Shown: positions 20,448-30,651, counted from the first letter of the stretch. The stretch is 64,000 bases of DNA from Streptomyces durmitorensis (GCF_023498005.1 NZ_CP097289.1:6944001-7008000), one strand, 5' to 3'. Program-made: numbers and translations. Notes: generated by a model from the sequence alone, not told the origin.

Positions 20448-22070
20448 ATGAATCGCTCCGAACGCCCCGCACGTCCTGCCCGCGGGCGCTCCACGAACGC
20501 ACGCGGAAAGGCCCCGGTGGCCGGCGGCGGCCAGGCGAGGGGCGCCGCGAAGAAGCCCGGCCGCGCCAAGCCGAGGCCTGTCGGCGGCGAATTCGCGCTG
20601 CCCGAGAGCATCACGCCCGCGCTGCCCTCGGTCGAGGCGTTCGCCGACCTGGACATGCCCGAGGCCCTTCTGAAGACGCTGGCGGCACAGGGCGTGACCG
20701 AGCCCTTCCCGATCCAGGCAGCCACGCTCCCCAACTCCCTCGCGGGCCGCGACATCCTCGGCCGTGGCCGCACCGGCTCCGGCAAGACCCTCGCCTTCGG
20801 CCTCGCGCTGCTCGCCCGCACCGCGGGCCGCCGCGCCGAGCCGCGTTCGCCCCTCGCCCTGGTCCTGGTCCCCACGCGTGAGCTCGCGCAGCAGGTGACG
20901 GACGCCCTGACGCCGTACGCGACGTCCGTGAACCTCCGGATGTCGACGGTGGTCGGCGGCCTCTCCATCACCAAGCAGGCGGGCACGCTCCGCCGCGGCG
21001 CCGAGATCATGGTGGCGACCCCCGGCCGTCTCAAGGACCTCATCGAGCGCGGCGACGCCGATCTCTCGCAGGTGCGGACGACGGTCCTCGACGAGGCCGA
21101 CCAGATGGCCGACATGGGCTTCATGCCGCAGGTCACCGCGCTCCTGAAGCAGGTGGAACAGGGCGGCCAGACGATGCTCTTCTCCGCCACGCTCGACAAG
21201 AACATCGACCGCCTGGTCCGGATGTTCCTGACGGATCCGGTGGTGCACTCGGTCGACCCGTCCGCGGGCGCGGTCACGACGATGGAACACCACGTCCTGT
21301 ACGTCGCCGACGAGACCGACAAGAAGGCCGTGGCCCTCCGTATCGCCGCCCGAGAGGGCCGGGTGATCATGTTCCTGGACACCAAGCGCGCGGTGGACCG
21401 CTTCACCAAGCGGCTGCTCGCCAACGGCGTACGGGCCTCCGGTCTGCACGGCGGCCGTTCGCAGCCGCAGCGCAACCGGACCCTGGACCAGTTCAAGACC
21501 GGGCAGGTCACCGCCCTTGTCGCCACGAACGTGGCGGCCCGCGGCATCCACGTCGACGACCTCGACCTGGTCGTGAACGTCGACCCGCCCACCGACCACA
21601 AGGACTACCTGCACCGCGGCGGCCGTACGGCCCGCGCAGGTGAGTCCGGCAGTGTCGTCACGCTTGTCCTTCCGGACGAGAAGCGGGAGATGACGCGTCT
21701 GATGTCCGACGCGGAGATCAGCCCGAAGACGGCGCGAGTGAAGTCCACGGACGAGGAGCTGTCCCGCATCACCGGTGCGCGGGAGCCGTCCGGGGTGCCG
21801 GTGGTCATCGAGGTGCCCCAGCAGCAGCAGGCTTCGCCGCAGCGGGGGCGGAGGCGGCCCGCCGGGAGCGGTGGCGGCCAGGGGCAGGGCCAGCGGAGGT
21901 CTCGCCCCCAGGGGCAGTCGCAGTCCTCCCAGGGCGGAGGCCAGCCCCGGTCCCAGTCGCAGGGTGGCGGTCGTCCCTCCGGTGGTGGCCAGGGCCGCCC
22001 CTCCGGCGGGGGCGGTGGCGCCGGGCGTGCTCGTCGTAGCGGCGGGGGCGCGGGGCGCCGGGCGGCGTAG
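20448..22070 (+). CDS. DEAD-box ATP-dependent RNA helicase
   Basis: This 540-residue helicase starts at ATG 20448 after AGGAAGG. A basic N-terminal segment precedes the core: Q motif PFPIQAATLP, Walker A GRTGSGKT, PTREL, DEAD in LDEADQMADMG, SAT, and in the second RecA domain the RGIHVDDLD and HRGGRTARAG motifs. Residues from about 435 form a Gly/Arg/Gln/Ser-rich low-complexity tail typical of RNA-binding or condensate-forming helicase tails. It is predicted to unwind structured RNA, probably in cold adaptation given its neighbour. Confidence 0.95.
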   Translation: MNRSERPARPARGRSTNARGKAPVAGGGQARGAAKKPGRAKPRPVGGEFALPESITPALPSVEAFADLDMPEALLKTLAAQGVTEPFPIQAATLPNSLAGRDILGRGRTGSGKTLAFGLALLARTAGRRAEPRSPLALVLVPTRELAQQVTDALTPYATSVNLRMSTVVGGLSITKQAGTLRRGAEIMVATPGRLKDLIERGDADLSQVRTTVLDEADQMADMGFMPQVTALLKQVEQGGQTMLFSATLDKNIDRLVRMFLTDPVVHSVDPSAGAVTTMEHHVLYVADETDKKAVALRIAAREGRVIMFLDTKRAVDRFTKRLLANGVRASGLHGGRSQPQRNRTLDQFKTGQVTALVATNVAARGIHVDDLDLVVNVDPPTDHKDYLHRGGRTARAGESGSVVTLVLPDEKREMTRLMSDAEISPKTARVKSTDEELSRITGAREPSGVPVVIEVPQQQQASPQRGRRRPAGSGGGQGQGQRRSRPQGQSQSSQGGGQPRSQSQGGGRPSGGGQGRPSGGGGGAGRARRSGGGAGRRAA

Positions 22071-22079
22071 CGCCTGCTT

Positions 22080-22104
22080 GGCGGCGGGGCCTTTCCCCGC
22101 CGCC
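22080..22104 (+). terminator. Terminator of the helicase gene
   Basis: GGCGGCGGGG (22080-22089) pairs with CCCCGCCGCC (22095-22104) around a five-base loop. It begins 10 bp after the helicase stop. Confidence 0.6.
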
Positions 22105-22125
22105 GGGCGGGCCTCTCCCACCCAC

Positions 22126-22230
22126 CCGCCCGACACTCCGCATCCGACCCTGGACGAACAGGCTTTTCCCGCCCACCCGCCCGTTCACCCCGCATCCGAC
22201 CCTGGACGAACTTGCTTTCCCGCCCGCCCA
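22126..22230. repeat. Two 52-bp tandem repeat units plus a partial third
   Basis: The 22-mer beginning CCGCATCCGACC occurs identically at 22138-22159 and 22190-22211. Each copy is set in a unit that starts with CCCACCCGCCCG, and a shortened third unit follows. This and the next element fill the 354-base gap 22071-22424; no gene is seen there. Related CCCACCC sequences occur inside the ARH gene at 2.9 kb. Confidence 0.7.
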
Positions 22231-22252
22231 CCCGTTGCCCGGTAGTCGGGAG

Positions 22253-22362
22253 CGCTCGTGAGGGGGCGTGGCGGTATGTCCGCCCGGAGCACGGTTCGCG
22301 GCGCTCCGGGGCCGAAGCAGCAAGCGCGGCCACCGGACGATAGCGAGGACGGACATACCGCC
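22253..22362. repeat. MITE-like element with internal inverted repeat (copy A)
   Basis: GGCGGTATGTCCG (22270-22282) is perfectly inverted at 22350-22362. The part 22253-22318 is repeated in reverse orientation at 25481-25546 with 59 of 66 positions identical by hand alignment. No transposase is present, so it is a non-autonomous dispersed repeat. Confidence 0.7.
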
Positions 22363-22424
22363 GCGGCCCCGCCCCCACAGACGGACCGGCCCCGCAGCAC
22401 CAGCCACGGCCTGAGGGAGGCCCC

Positions 22425-23300
22425 ATGAGTGAGAAGCGCCCCCAGGCCGAGGCCCAGCCCCAGCGCCGGCCGCTGCCCCTGGCCGGCGACGACCGCCACG
22501 ACCGCCACGACCTGCGCGCCGACTGCGGCAACTGCTTCGGGCTCTGCTGCGTGGCCCTCACCTTCTCCAAGTCCTCGGACTTCCCCGTCAACAAGGCCGC
22601 AGGCACCCCCTGCACCAACCTCCAGCAGGACTTCCGCTGCGGCATCCACCAGAAGCTGCGCCAGAAGGGCTTCTCCGGCTGCACGGTCTACGACTGCTTC
22701 GGCGCCGGCCAGAAGGTCTCCCAGACCACCTACGGCGGCACCGACTGGCGGCAGGACCCCGACACGGCCCGCCAGATGTTCGACGTGTTCCCGGTGATGC
22801 GCCAACTCCACGAACTGCTCTGGTACTTGACCGAGGCGCTCACCCTGCCGCAGACCCGCCCGATCAGGGCCGAGCTCCAGAGCGCGCTGGAGAAGACCGA
22901 GCACCTCACTCAGGGCACCCCCGCCACCGTCGCCGAGACAGACGTGGCCGCACACCGTGAGGACATCAGCATCCTCCTTCTCCGCACCAGCGAACTCGTC
23001 CGTACAGGCATCCGCCAGAAGAAGAAGGACCGCCGCGGCGCCGACCTCTTCGGCGCCCGCCTCAAGGGCGCCGACCTCCGAGGTGTCACCCTCCGCGGCG
23101 CCTACCTCATCGCCGCCGACCTCCGCGGTGCCGACCTCCGCCAGGCCGACCTGATCGGCGCGGACCTCCGGGACGCGGACCTGCGGGGAGCGGACCTCAC
23201 CGGCAGCATCTTCCTGACCCAGTCGCAGGTGAACGCGGCGAAGGGCGACGCGGAGACGAAGCTGCCGCAGTCCCTGACGCGCCCCGCGCACTGGGGCTAG
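22425..23300 (+). CDS. Cys-rich domain fused to pentapeptide repeats
   Basis: This 291-residue protein starts at ATG 22425 after GAGGGAGGCCCC. Residues 30-110 carry a cysteine cluster (CGNCFGLCC, then single Cys in GTPCTN, FRCG, SGC and YDCFG), which suggests a metal-binding domain of the CxxCxxCC type. The middle is helical. The last 80 residues are pentapeptide repeats of the A(D/N)LxG type ([20 protein letters not shown]), which form a right-handed beta-helix. Some pentapeptide proteins mimic DNA and protect gyrase, but here the Cys domain points elsewhere. No function is assigned. Confidence 0.8.
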   Translation: MSEKRPQAEAQPQRRPLPLAGDDRHDRHDLRADCGNCFGLCCVALTFSKSSDFPVNKAAGTPCTNLQQDFRCGIHQKLRQKGFSGCTVYDCFGAGQKVSQTTYGGTDWRQDPDTARQMFDVFPVMRQLHELLWYLTEALTLPQTRPIRAELQSALEKTEHLTQGTPATVAETDVAAHREDISILLLRTSELVRTGIRQKKKDRRGADLFGARLKGADLRGVTLRGAYLIAADLRGADLRQADLIGADLRDADLRGADLTGSIFLTQSQVNAAKGDAETKLPQSLTRPAHWG

Positions 23301-23339
23301 CGGCACTGGGGCCAGCGGCACCGCAAGCACGCACGCGCC

Positions 23340-24254
23340 CTACGTGTCGCACTCCAGCACCGTCCGGCACAACGTGCACCGCGCCCGCATCCGCCCCCGA
23401 GCCGGCAACCGGATCCGCTGCTGACACGTGGGGCAGGGGAACGAGACCCGCAGCGGCTCGGCGCCACCCCGCGACGGTGGGGTGAACGAGTACGCACCGC
23501 CCCGGGGCGCCACCCCCGCTCCACCGGAGCCACGCTCCTGCGCGTACCGCCGGTCCTTCGCGTACCGCCGCCGCCCCGCCCACCCCGCAGCCGTCAACGG
23601 CGGCTGCTGCTCGTCGCGTCGGGCCTGCGCGAGCCCCTTCGTGTAGGCGGTGTACGCCTGCGCGCTGGTGAACCACGTCTCCGGTGCCTCCCCGAAGGCG
23701 ATGGCCCGCTTGGCCAGTACGTACCCGAACTCCTCCGGCGTGAGATAGCCGAGCTTCTGCGACGATGCGCCGTCCTCCCGGAAGGCGTCCAGGAGGAGCC
23801 ACCCCGCCCCCAGGTAGGTGGTCGCGGTGTCCGTGAGGATCTCGTTGTCGCGTGTGCCGGGGAACGCCAGATCAAGCCGGTGCAGATACACGTGCATGAC
23901 CTCGTGGGCGAGCGCCGCGCCGATGTCCCTGCGGTGCGTGCGGAACCGGTCGTTGAGTTCGATGAAGTACTCGGGCCCCGCGGCGAGTTCGACGTACGCC
24001 GCGTGTTCCATCTCGCGGAAGCTGACGATCACGCGGGCGTCCGGCAGCCGCAGGTGCCGCACCATCTCGCGGGCCACGCGCTGCACGCCCAGATGCAGGT
24101 CGTCCTGGTCGGAGAAGGCGACGTCGGCGGGGGTGATGCTGGTTTCGAAGGTGTGGACGGTGTCGTACGACAGGCGTTTGTAGAGCGCGGTGATCGCGGA
24201 GCGCACCGTCTCCAGGTGGGGGTAGCCGTGCACCACAGGCCCGCCGTCCGTCAC
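23340..24254 (-). CDS. HExxHxxxH metallopeptidase with C-terminal zinc ribbon
   Basis: This 304-residue protein starts at GTG 24254 after GGGGGG; the longer open frame upstream runs through a simple tandem repeat and is not used. HEVMHVYLH near residue 140 is a zinc-metallopeptidase motif with a third His. SFREMEHAAYVE and YFIELNDR precede it. The C-terminus ends in CPTC-N15-CTLC, a zinc ribbon. There is no signal peptide, so it should act in the cytoplasm. It converges on the pentapeptide gene. The substrate is unknown. Confidence 0.75.
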   Translation of the reverse strand: MTDGGPVVHGYPHLETVRSAITALYKRLSYDTVHTFETSITPADVAFSDQDDLHLGVQRVAREMVRHLRLPDARVIVSFREMEHAAYVELAAGPEYFIELNDRFRTHRRDIGAALAHEVMHVYLHRLDLAFPGTRDNEILTDTATTYLGAGWLLLDAFREDGASSQKLGYLTPEEFGYVLAKRAIAFGEAPETWFTSAQAYTAYTKGLAQARRDEQQPPLTAAGWAGRRRYAKDRRYAQERGSGGAGVAPRGGAYSFTPPSRGGAEPLRVSFPCPTCQQRIRLPARGRMRARCTLCRTVLECDT

Positions 24255-24280
24255 GTGCGCACCCCCCAGGAGATGTCCGC

Positions 24281-24331
24281 GTCGTATCGAGTCGCATCGA
24301 GTCGTGTCGGCCCCGTGTCGGCCCGTGTCGA
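24281..24331. repeat. Five imperfect 10-bp tandem repeats
   Basis: Consecutive decamers of the type GTCGTATCGA / GTCGCATCGA / GTCGTGTCGG lie 27 bp upstream of the metallopeptidase start. The period equals one helical turn. Confidence 0.55.
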
Positions 24332-24435
24332 GCAGGAGCGAGTCGTCTCGGCTCACCTCAACTCGATTCCACTGTAAGGCGCACTCCCGCACCCGGAACC
24401 AGCCCACGCGTGGGTCCGTGGCCGAAAACCGCCCC

Positions 24436-25394
<959 letters not shown>

Positions 25395-25419
25395 GTTTCG
25401 CCGCACGCCGCACGCTGGG

Positions 25420-25456
25420 ACGCGGGGCTGGACCGGTTGACGGTCCGGCCCCGCGT
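25420..25456 (+). terminator. Terminator of the trypsin gene
   Basis: A 16-bp stem with one G-U pair (25420-25435 / 25441-25456) has a GTTGA loop, 25 bp after the stop codon. Confidence 0.7.
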
Positions 25457-25480
25457 TCGTGCTTGCGGCGCTGCGGGGCT

Positions 25481-25546
25481 GCTTCGGCGCCGGAGTCCTG
25501 CGAACCGTGCTCCGGGCAGACATACCGGCACGTCCCCTCACGAGCG
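25481..25546. repeat. MITE-like element, inverted copy B
   Basis: This is the reverse complement of 22253-22318 with seven differences in 66 positions. It carries the same core, CGAACCGTGCTCCGGGC. A weak hairpin (GCAGCCA/TGGCTGC) and a TGGGTGGGAG tail follow at 25555-25610. With the operator at 25641 this accounts for the 337-base gap before GH101. Confidence 0.7.
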
Positions 25547-25640
25547 TCGCCGACTGCAGCCAATCGGTGGTGGCTGCGGCGTAATCGGGCTGGTGGGTGG
25601 GAGAGGGCTGTGTGGCGCCGGCAGGTAGGGGGTGGCGTTA

Positions 25641-25670
25641 GTCCAAGACCTGGGTCGCCTTTGTCCATGG
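25641..25670 (+). promoter_or_regulatory. Putative AraC-type operator upstream of GH101
   Basis: GTCCAA-N13-TTTGTCCATGG places two GTCCA half-sites 22 bp apart, ending 61 bp before the GH101 start. The 12-mer CTTTGTCCATGG (25659-25670) is identical to the one upstream of GH35 (30717-30728, minus strand), in the same orientation relative to its gene. Confidence 0.5.
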
Positions 25671-25731
25671 GCGCAGAAGTCCCTCCCGGCGCAGGGTGAC
25701 CGCACCGAGATCCGTCCCACGGAGGGGTGCC

Positions 25732-28700
25732 ATGCAGCCGTCAGACACGTCCGGCCCGAGCCGCAGAACCGTAGTCGCCACGGGCGCGCTGGCCGGCGTC
25801 ACCGTCGCCGTCGGCCTCGGGGGCGCCGTACCCGCCTCGGCGAGGCCCGCGGCCGCGGGCGAAGCCGTCCTCCGCTCCGCCGACCTCGACGTACGCGTCG
25901 CCACCGACTTCCCCCGCGTCATCTCGTACACCGACCGCGCCACCAAGGCGGTCCTGCACGCACAGTCGGAGCCCGTCACCACGCTCCTGGTGGACGACGT
26001 GACGCACACCCCGAAGGTGACCGTCACCGCCACCGGTGACGACCGGGTCGCGTATCTCCTCGCCCTCGACGGGGGCGCCACCATCCGCGTCGAGATCGCC
26101 CTCAAGGGGCGTCAAGTGCAGTGGCGGGTCACGGAGATCGACGACAGCGATGACCTGCGCGTCGGCACCCTTCGTATCCCCGGGCTCGCCCTTCTCGCGG
26201 TGCGGAGCGATCAGCCCGGCGCCACCCTCCTCGCCGCCAAGATCCAGCTCGACAAGGCCAAGAGCGGGGACACCGAGGTCAGGCTCGCGCCGGACACCGC
26301 CGCCGAGGCGGCCACCGGATGTGCCTACGCCGTCGTCGCGCACGACGCGCTGGGCGGCGCCGTCGAGACCAACACCGTCTACGACAAGCCCACCACCGAG
26401 GCCGGAACCACCTGGGACAACGGCCGGCTCTGGCGGGAGACCGTCAAGAGGAGCGGGTACGTGGAGGCCCGGCTGACCCCTGGCCAGTGGACGCACCGCG
26501 CGGCCACCGCGGCCGTCGGCGACACCGAGCCCCTTCCGTACGCCACCGTCGTCGTCACCGGTGACCGCAACGGCGACGGCAAGGTCGACTGGCAGGACGC
26601 CGCGATCGCGTTCCGCGACATCATGGTGAAGCCGCTGGGCGCGGACGAGCAGCATCTGCGCGTCGTCCCGCACATTCCGTTCAACTTCGCCTCGCAGGCC
26701 ACGAACCCGTTCCTCGCGACCCTCGACAACGTCAAGCGGATCCACCTGGCCACGGACGGCCTGCGGCAGTACACGCTCCTCAAGGGCTATCAGTCGGAGG
26801 GGCATGATTCCGCGCACCCCGACTACGCGGGGAACTACAACACGCGCGCGGGCGGTCTTGACGACCTCAACACCCTGGTCAGGGAAGGCAAGAAGTGGAA
26901 CAGCGACTTCAGTGTGCATGTGAATGCCACCGAGTCCTATCCCGTCGCGAATTCGTTCTCCGAAAAGCTCGTCGACAAGGGAAATGAGCAGTGGGACTGG
27001 CTCGATCAGAGCTATCGCATCGATCAGCGGCGTGACCTGGTGTCCGGTGACATCATCGAGCGGTTCGCCGACCTTCGGGGCGATGCCGACGGTGCGCTCA
27101 ATGCTCTTTACATCGATGTGTTCCGGGAGTCCGGGTGGAACTCCGACCGGCTTCAGCGCGCCCTGCGCGAGCAGGGCTGGATCGTCACCAGCGAGTGGGG
27201 GCACGGCTTCGAGCGCTCGTCCGTCTGGTCGCACTGGGCGACGGAGCCTGATTACGGTCCCGATACGTCGCGCGGCATCAATTCGCGGCTGATCCGCTTC
27301 ATCCGCAACCATCAGAAGGACGTCTTCGCCGACAAATGGCCGACCCTTCTGGGCATCGCCCGCATGGGGAATTTCGAAGGGTGGGTCGGGAAGACCGACT
27401 GGGCCTACTTCTACGATCTGATCTGGACCGACTCGCTGCCCGCCAAGTATCTCCAGGCCCATCCCATCAAGTCGTGGGGCGAGCACGAGATCAGTTTCTT
27501 CGGGGAAGGGCAGACGAAGGTCTCCGACACCGGAGGCACCCGTCGGGTCGTCACCGACGGCCGTGTCGTCTATGACGGGGGGAGCTATCTGCTTCCCTGG
27601 GAACCCCGTAAGGCCACCGATCCCGCGAAGCTCTATCACTACAACCCGAAGGGTGGAAAGGGGAGTTGGCAGCTGCCGCGCGGGTGGTCCGGGCTCGGCA
27701 AGGTCGCGTTGTACCGGCTCACCGATCAGGGGCGCGTCTTCGTCGCCGATGTTCCGGTGCGCGGGGGGAAGGTGACCCTCGACGCCAAGGCCAAGCAGCC
27801 CTACGTCCTGTACCGCTCGCGTGCCGCCGCCGTGCCCGATCCCGGCTGGGGGCAGGGCACGCCTCTGTACGACCCGGGATTCAACTCCGGCTCCCTGCAC
27901 GGCTGGAAGGTCTCCGGACCGGCCTCCGTCGAGCTCAGCAAGCTCGGTGACCACGAACTCGTCATCGCGTCGGGCGGCAAGGCCGCCGTCGGCCAGCGGC
28001 TGCGGCGTCTGAAGGCAGGGGCGTACGTCGCCTCCGTGCAGGTCGAGGTCGGGGAGAAGGCGGGAGACGAGCGGAAGGCCACCTTGGAGGTGCGCACCGC
28101 CGACGGTGTCACCGCCGCCAACTGGACGCGGACGTCCACCGCGGGCAACTACGTGGCGGCCGACCGCAAGCACGGCACCCGCTTCCAGCGGATGTCCGTT
28201 CCCTTCACCGTCCCCGACGGCGGCGGCACGGCCGAGCTGACGCTCCGGGCCGACGCGGGCCACGCGCGCGTGCGCTTCGACAACGTGCGCATCGTCTCCG
28301 CCACGGGCGCGGGCGCCCCCGGTGGTGGCACGCTCGCCGCCGAGGACTTCGAGCACGTGCCGCAGGGATGGGGGCCGTTCGTGAAGGGGGACGCCGGAGA
28401 CGTCACCGACCCGCGTACGCATATCGCGCAGCGGCACGCCCCGTTCACCCAGCGGGGCTGGAACGGCAAGGTCATCGACGACGTCATCGACGGCGCGCAG
28501 TCCCTCAAGTCCCGTGGCGAGAACGCCGGGCTCGTCTACCGCACGGTCCCGCACACCGCCCGTTTCGAGGCAGGCAAGCGCTACCGCGTCTCCTTCCGGT
28601 ACGAGAACGAGAAGGCGGGGCAGTACGCGTGGATCACCGCCGTCGACGAACCCGCGGCTCGTGAGATCGACCGCAAGGAGCTGCCCGTGGCGACCGAGCC

Positions 28701-28824
28701 GACCGCTCTGACGTACGAGTTCACCGCCCCCGCCAAGGGTGAGGCGTGGGTCGGGCTGCGCAAGAGCGGGGACGACGGCACGGCGGAGTTCGTCCTGGAC
28801 GCCTTCGAGGTGCGGGAGGTCTGA
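25732..28824 (+). CDS. Endo-alpha-N-acetylgalactosaminidase-type enzyme (GH101)
   Basis: This 1030-residue enzyme is expected to release the Gal-beta-1,3-GalNAc disaccharide from Ser/Thr of mucin-type glycoproteins. ATG 25732 follows GGAGGGG. A twin-arginine signal (SRRTVVATGALAG) ends near PASA. A beta-sandwich leads to DRNGDGKVDWQDA at residue 278, a calcium-loop-like motif common in GH101. The barrel follows, with likely nucleophile D462 (YIDVF) and acid/base E488 (TSEWGHG). C-terminal galactose-binding-like beta domains run from about 710 to the end. The catalytic assignments are inferred from family patterns. It shares an upstream operator with GH35. Confidence 0.85.
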   Translation: MQPSDTSGPSRRTVVATGALAGVTVAVGLGGAVPASARPAAAGEAVLRSADLDVRVATDFPRVISYTDRATKAVLHAQSEPVTTLLVDDVTHTPKVTVTATGDDRVAYLLALDGGATIRVEIALKGRQVQWRVTEIDDSDDLRVGTLRIPGLALLAVRSDQPGATLLAAKIQLDKAKSGDTEVRLAPDTAAEAATGCAYAVVAHDALGGAVETNTVYDKPTTEAGTTWDNGRLWRETVKRSGYVEARLTPGQWTHRAATAAVGDTEPLPYATVVVTGDRNGDGKVDWQDAAIAFRDIMVKPLGADEQHLRVVPHIPFNFASQATNPFLATLDNVKRIHLATDGLRQYTLLKGYQSEGHDSAHPDYAGNYNTRAGGLDDLNTLVREGKKWNSDFSVHVNATESYPVANSFSEKLVDKGNEQWDWLDQSYRIDQRRDLVSGDIIERFADLRGDADGALNALYIDVFRESGWNSDRLQRALREQGWIVTSEWGHGFERSSVWSHWATEPDYGPDTSRGINSRLIRFIRNHQKDVFADKWPTLLGIARMGNFEGWVGKTDWAYFYDLIWTDSLPAKYLQAHPIKSWGEHEISFFGEGQTKVSDTGGTRRVVTDGRVVYDGGSYLLPWEPRKATDPAKLYHYNPKGGKGSWQLPRGWSGLGKVALYRLTDQGRVFVADVPVRGGKVTLDAKAKQPYVLYRSRAAAVPDPGWGQGTPLYDPGFNSGSLHGWKVSGPASVELSKLGDHELVIASGGKAAVGQRLRRLKAGAYVASVQVEVGEKAGDERKATLEVRTADGVTAANWTRTSTAGNYVAADRKHGTRFQRMSVPFTVPDGGGTAELTLRADAGHARVRFDNVRIVSATGAGAPGGGTLAAEDFEHVPQGWGPFVKGDAGDVTDPRTHIAQRHAPFTQRGWNGKVIDDVIDGAQSLKSRGENAGLVYRTVPHTARFEAGKRYRVSFRYENEKAGQYAWITAVDEPAAREIDRKELPVATEPTALTYEFTAPAKGEAWVGLRKSGDDGTAEFVLDAFEVREV

Positions 28825-28838
28825 GGAGACCTGAGGGA

Positions 28839-28868
28839 GCCGGAGAGGCTGTTCACAGCCTCTCCGGC
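28839..28868. terminator. Bidirectional terminator between GH101 and GH35
   Basis: GCCGGAGAGGCT pairs perfectly with AGCCTCTCCGGC (12 bp) around a six-base loop, between the convergent stop codons. The arm sequence GCCTCTCCGGCGG is repeated at 28884-28896 inside the end of the GH35 gene. Confidence 0.7.
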
Positions 28869-28878
28869 GGAACGGTAC

Positions 28879-30651
28879 TTACTGCCTCTCCGGCGGGACC
28901 GGGGCGAGCGAGACCGTTTCCCCTTCCGTCCCTTCCAGCTCAAGCACCCACACCTCGTTCACGCCCTCCCGCAGCACAGGACCGGGAACGAACAGCGAGG
29001 TCTGCGGACCCGCCGACCAGTAGCGGCCCAGATTGAAGCCGTTCACCCACACGAACCCCCGCGTCCAGGAGGGAAGCTGGAGCGTGGCGTCGCCCGGGCC
29101 GTGCACCTCTGCCGTGCCGCGGTACAGGCCGGGGCGGCCCGACGCTGCTTCTGAGGACGCCGGAACCCCCCGCACGGCCTGCGCCGAGGAGAACGCGTCC
29201 AGCCGCAGCCCCTGGGCCCGCACCCCGTGCAAGTACTGCCGCTCGTGCAGCACCCCGCCGGTGATGCCCTTCGTCTCGCCGGTCCGCGGCCCGTAGTTGA
29301 CCCGCCCCAGGGACTCCACCCACAGCTCCACGCGCGCGTGCCCCGCGACAGGCTCGGGGAGGGACGGCTCCTCCTCGGTGAGGACACCGGCCCGCACCCC
29401 GTCCACGTACACCACGGCCCGGTCCCGCAGCCCCCGCACGCTCAGCGGGTACGGCCGCCGCGGGCCCGGCACCGTCACCGTGTACCGGACCAGGCCGCGG
29501 TCGACGTCGAGCTCTTCGAAGGTGGGCGGTACGGCGTGTTCCGCATCGGGGCCGCCGAGCGACTCCATGACCGCGGACAGCGGCGCCCACCGGGAGAGGT
29601 CCGCCGCCGCGGGCGCCCCGAGCTGCTGCGGTGGCGCGGGCAGCTCCGGCAGCGGTCCTTGCGCGTACGGGGCGAGCACCTCGCGAAAGCGCCAGAACTT
29701 CTCCGTGGGGCGCCCGAACTCGTCGATGGGCGCGTCGTAGTCGTAGGACGTGACGTCCGGCTCAAGGACGCCGTCGTGCAGCGCGCCACCGCCCCGGTTC
29801 GCCCCCGCCCACCCGGCGAAGTTCGTGCCGCCGTGCGCCATGTAGAGGTTGACCGAGGCCCCGCACTCCAGGATCTCGCGCAACGCGTCCGCGGCATCCG
29901 CCGCGTCCCGCACGACATGCTCGGCGCCCCAGTGGTCGAACCAGCCGCACCAGAACTCCATGCACATCAGCGGCCCCTTGGGGCGGTGCCCCCGCAGCGT
30001 CTCGAAGGCCGTGCGGGCCTGCGAGCCGAAGTTGGCCGTCGCCAGGACGCCGGGGACACAGCCGCCGGTGAGCATGTGGTCCTCGGGGCCGTCCGACGTG
30101 AACAGCGGTGCGGTCACGCCCTCGAAGCGCAGCAGGTCGGCGAGGTGGCGGAGGTAGACCTGGTCCGAGCCGTAGCTGCCGTACTCGTTCTCCACCTGCA
30201 CCATGATCACCGGTCCGCCCCGGTCGTGCTGGCGCGGGACGACCTCCGTCATGAGGCGGCCGAACCAGCGGTCCACGTGCCCCAGGTACTCCGTGTCGCG
30301 GGTACGCGCGCGTGCCCCCACCGCGCCCGTCAGCCAGTGCGGAAGGCCGCCGTTCTCCCACTCGGCGCAGATGTACGGTCCCGGCCGGACGATCGCCCAC
30401 AGGCCCGCCTCGTGGGCGGCGTCCAGGAAGCGGCCGAGCGCCTCGACGTCGCTGAACTCCCCGGGGTGCGGCTCGTGCAGGTTCCACGGGACGTACGTCT
30501 CCACGCAGTTGAGCCCCATCGCGCGCAGCATCGCGAGGCGGTGGCCCCACTGCGCCTCGTGCACCCGGAAGTAGTGCAGCGCGCCGGAGAGCAGCCGTAC
30601 GGGCCGCCCGTCCAGTTCGAAATCGTCCTCGCCCACCCTGAAGCCGTTCAT
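28879..30651 (-). CDS. Beta-galactosidase, glycoside hydrolase family 35
   Basis: This 590-residue enzyme removes terminal beta-galactose. ATG 30651 follows AGGGACACG. The TIM barrel contains GPYICAEWENGG (91-102), the acid/base region VENEYG (153-158) and the nucleophile E232 in CMEFWCGWFDHWG. Two beta-sandwich domains follow, ending with the typical GFVWVNGFNLGRYW. There is no signal peptide, so it is cytoplasmic and would need an imported oligosaccharide. It is divergent from the AraC-type regulator, with the shared operator between them. Confidence 0.93.
   Translation of the reverse strand: MNGFRVGEDDFELDGRPVRLLSGALHYFRVHEAQWGHRLAMLRAMGLNCVETYVPWNLHEPHPGEFSDVEALGRFLDAAHEAGLWAIVRPGPYICAEWENGGLPHWLTGAVGARARTRDTEYLGHVDRWFGRLMTEVVPRQHDRGGPVIMVQVENEYGSYGSDQVYLRHLADLLRFEGVTAPLFTSDGPEDHMLTGGCVPGVLATANFGSQARTAFETLRGHRPKGPLMCMEFWCGWFDHWGAEHVVRDAADAADALREILECGASVNLYMAHGGTNFAGWAGANRGGGALHDGVLEPDVTSYDYDAPIDEFGRPTEKFWRFREVLAPYAQGPLPELPAPPQQLGAPAAADLSRWAPLSAVMESLGGPDAEHAVPPTFEELDVDRGLVRYTVTVPGPRRPYPLSVRGLRDRAVVYVDGVRAGVLTEEEPSLPEPVAGHARVELWVESLGRVNYGPRTGETKGITGGVLHERQYLHGVRAQGLRLDAFSSAQAVRGVPASSEAASGRPGLYRGTAEVHGPGDATLQLPSWTRGFVWVNGFNLGRYWSAGPQTSLFVPGPVLREGVNEVWVLELEGTEGETVSLAPVPPERQ

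Noticed and set aside
19754..21601. Open extension of the phosphatase frame across the cold-shock and helicase genes
   Set aside because: The extension opposes two certain genes and the phosphatase has its own signal peptide and ribosome-binding site at 19753.
22126..22230. CRISPR-like array
   Set aside because: Only two full units with near-identical spacers, no cas genes; it is a tandem repeat.
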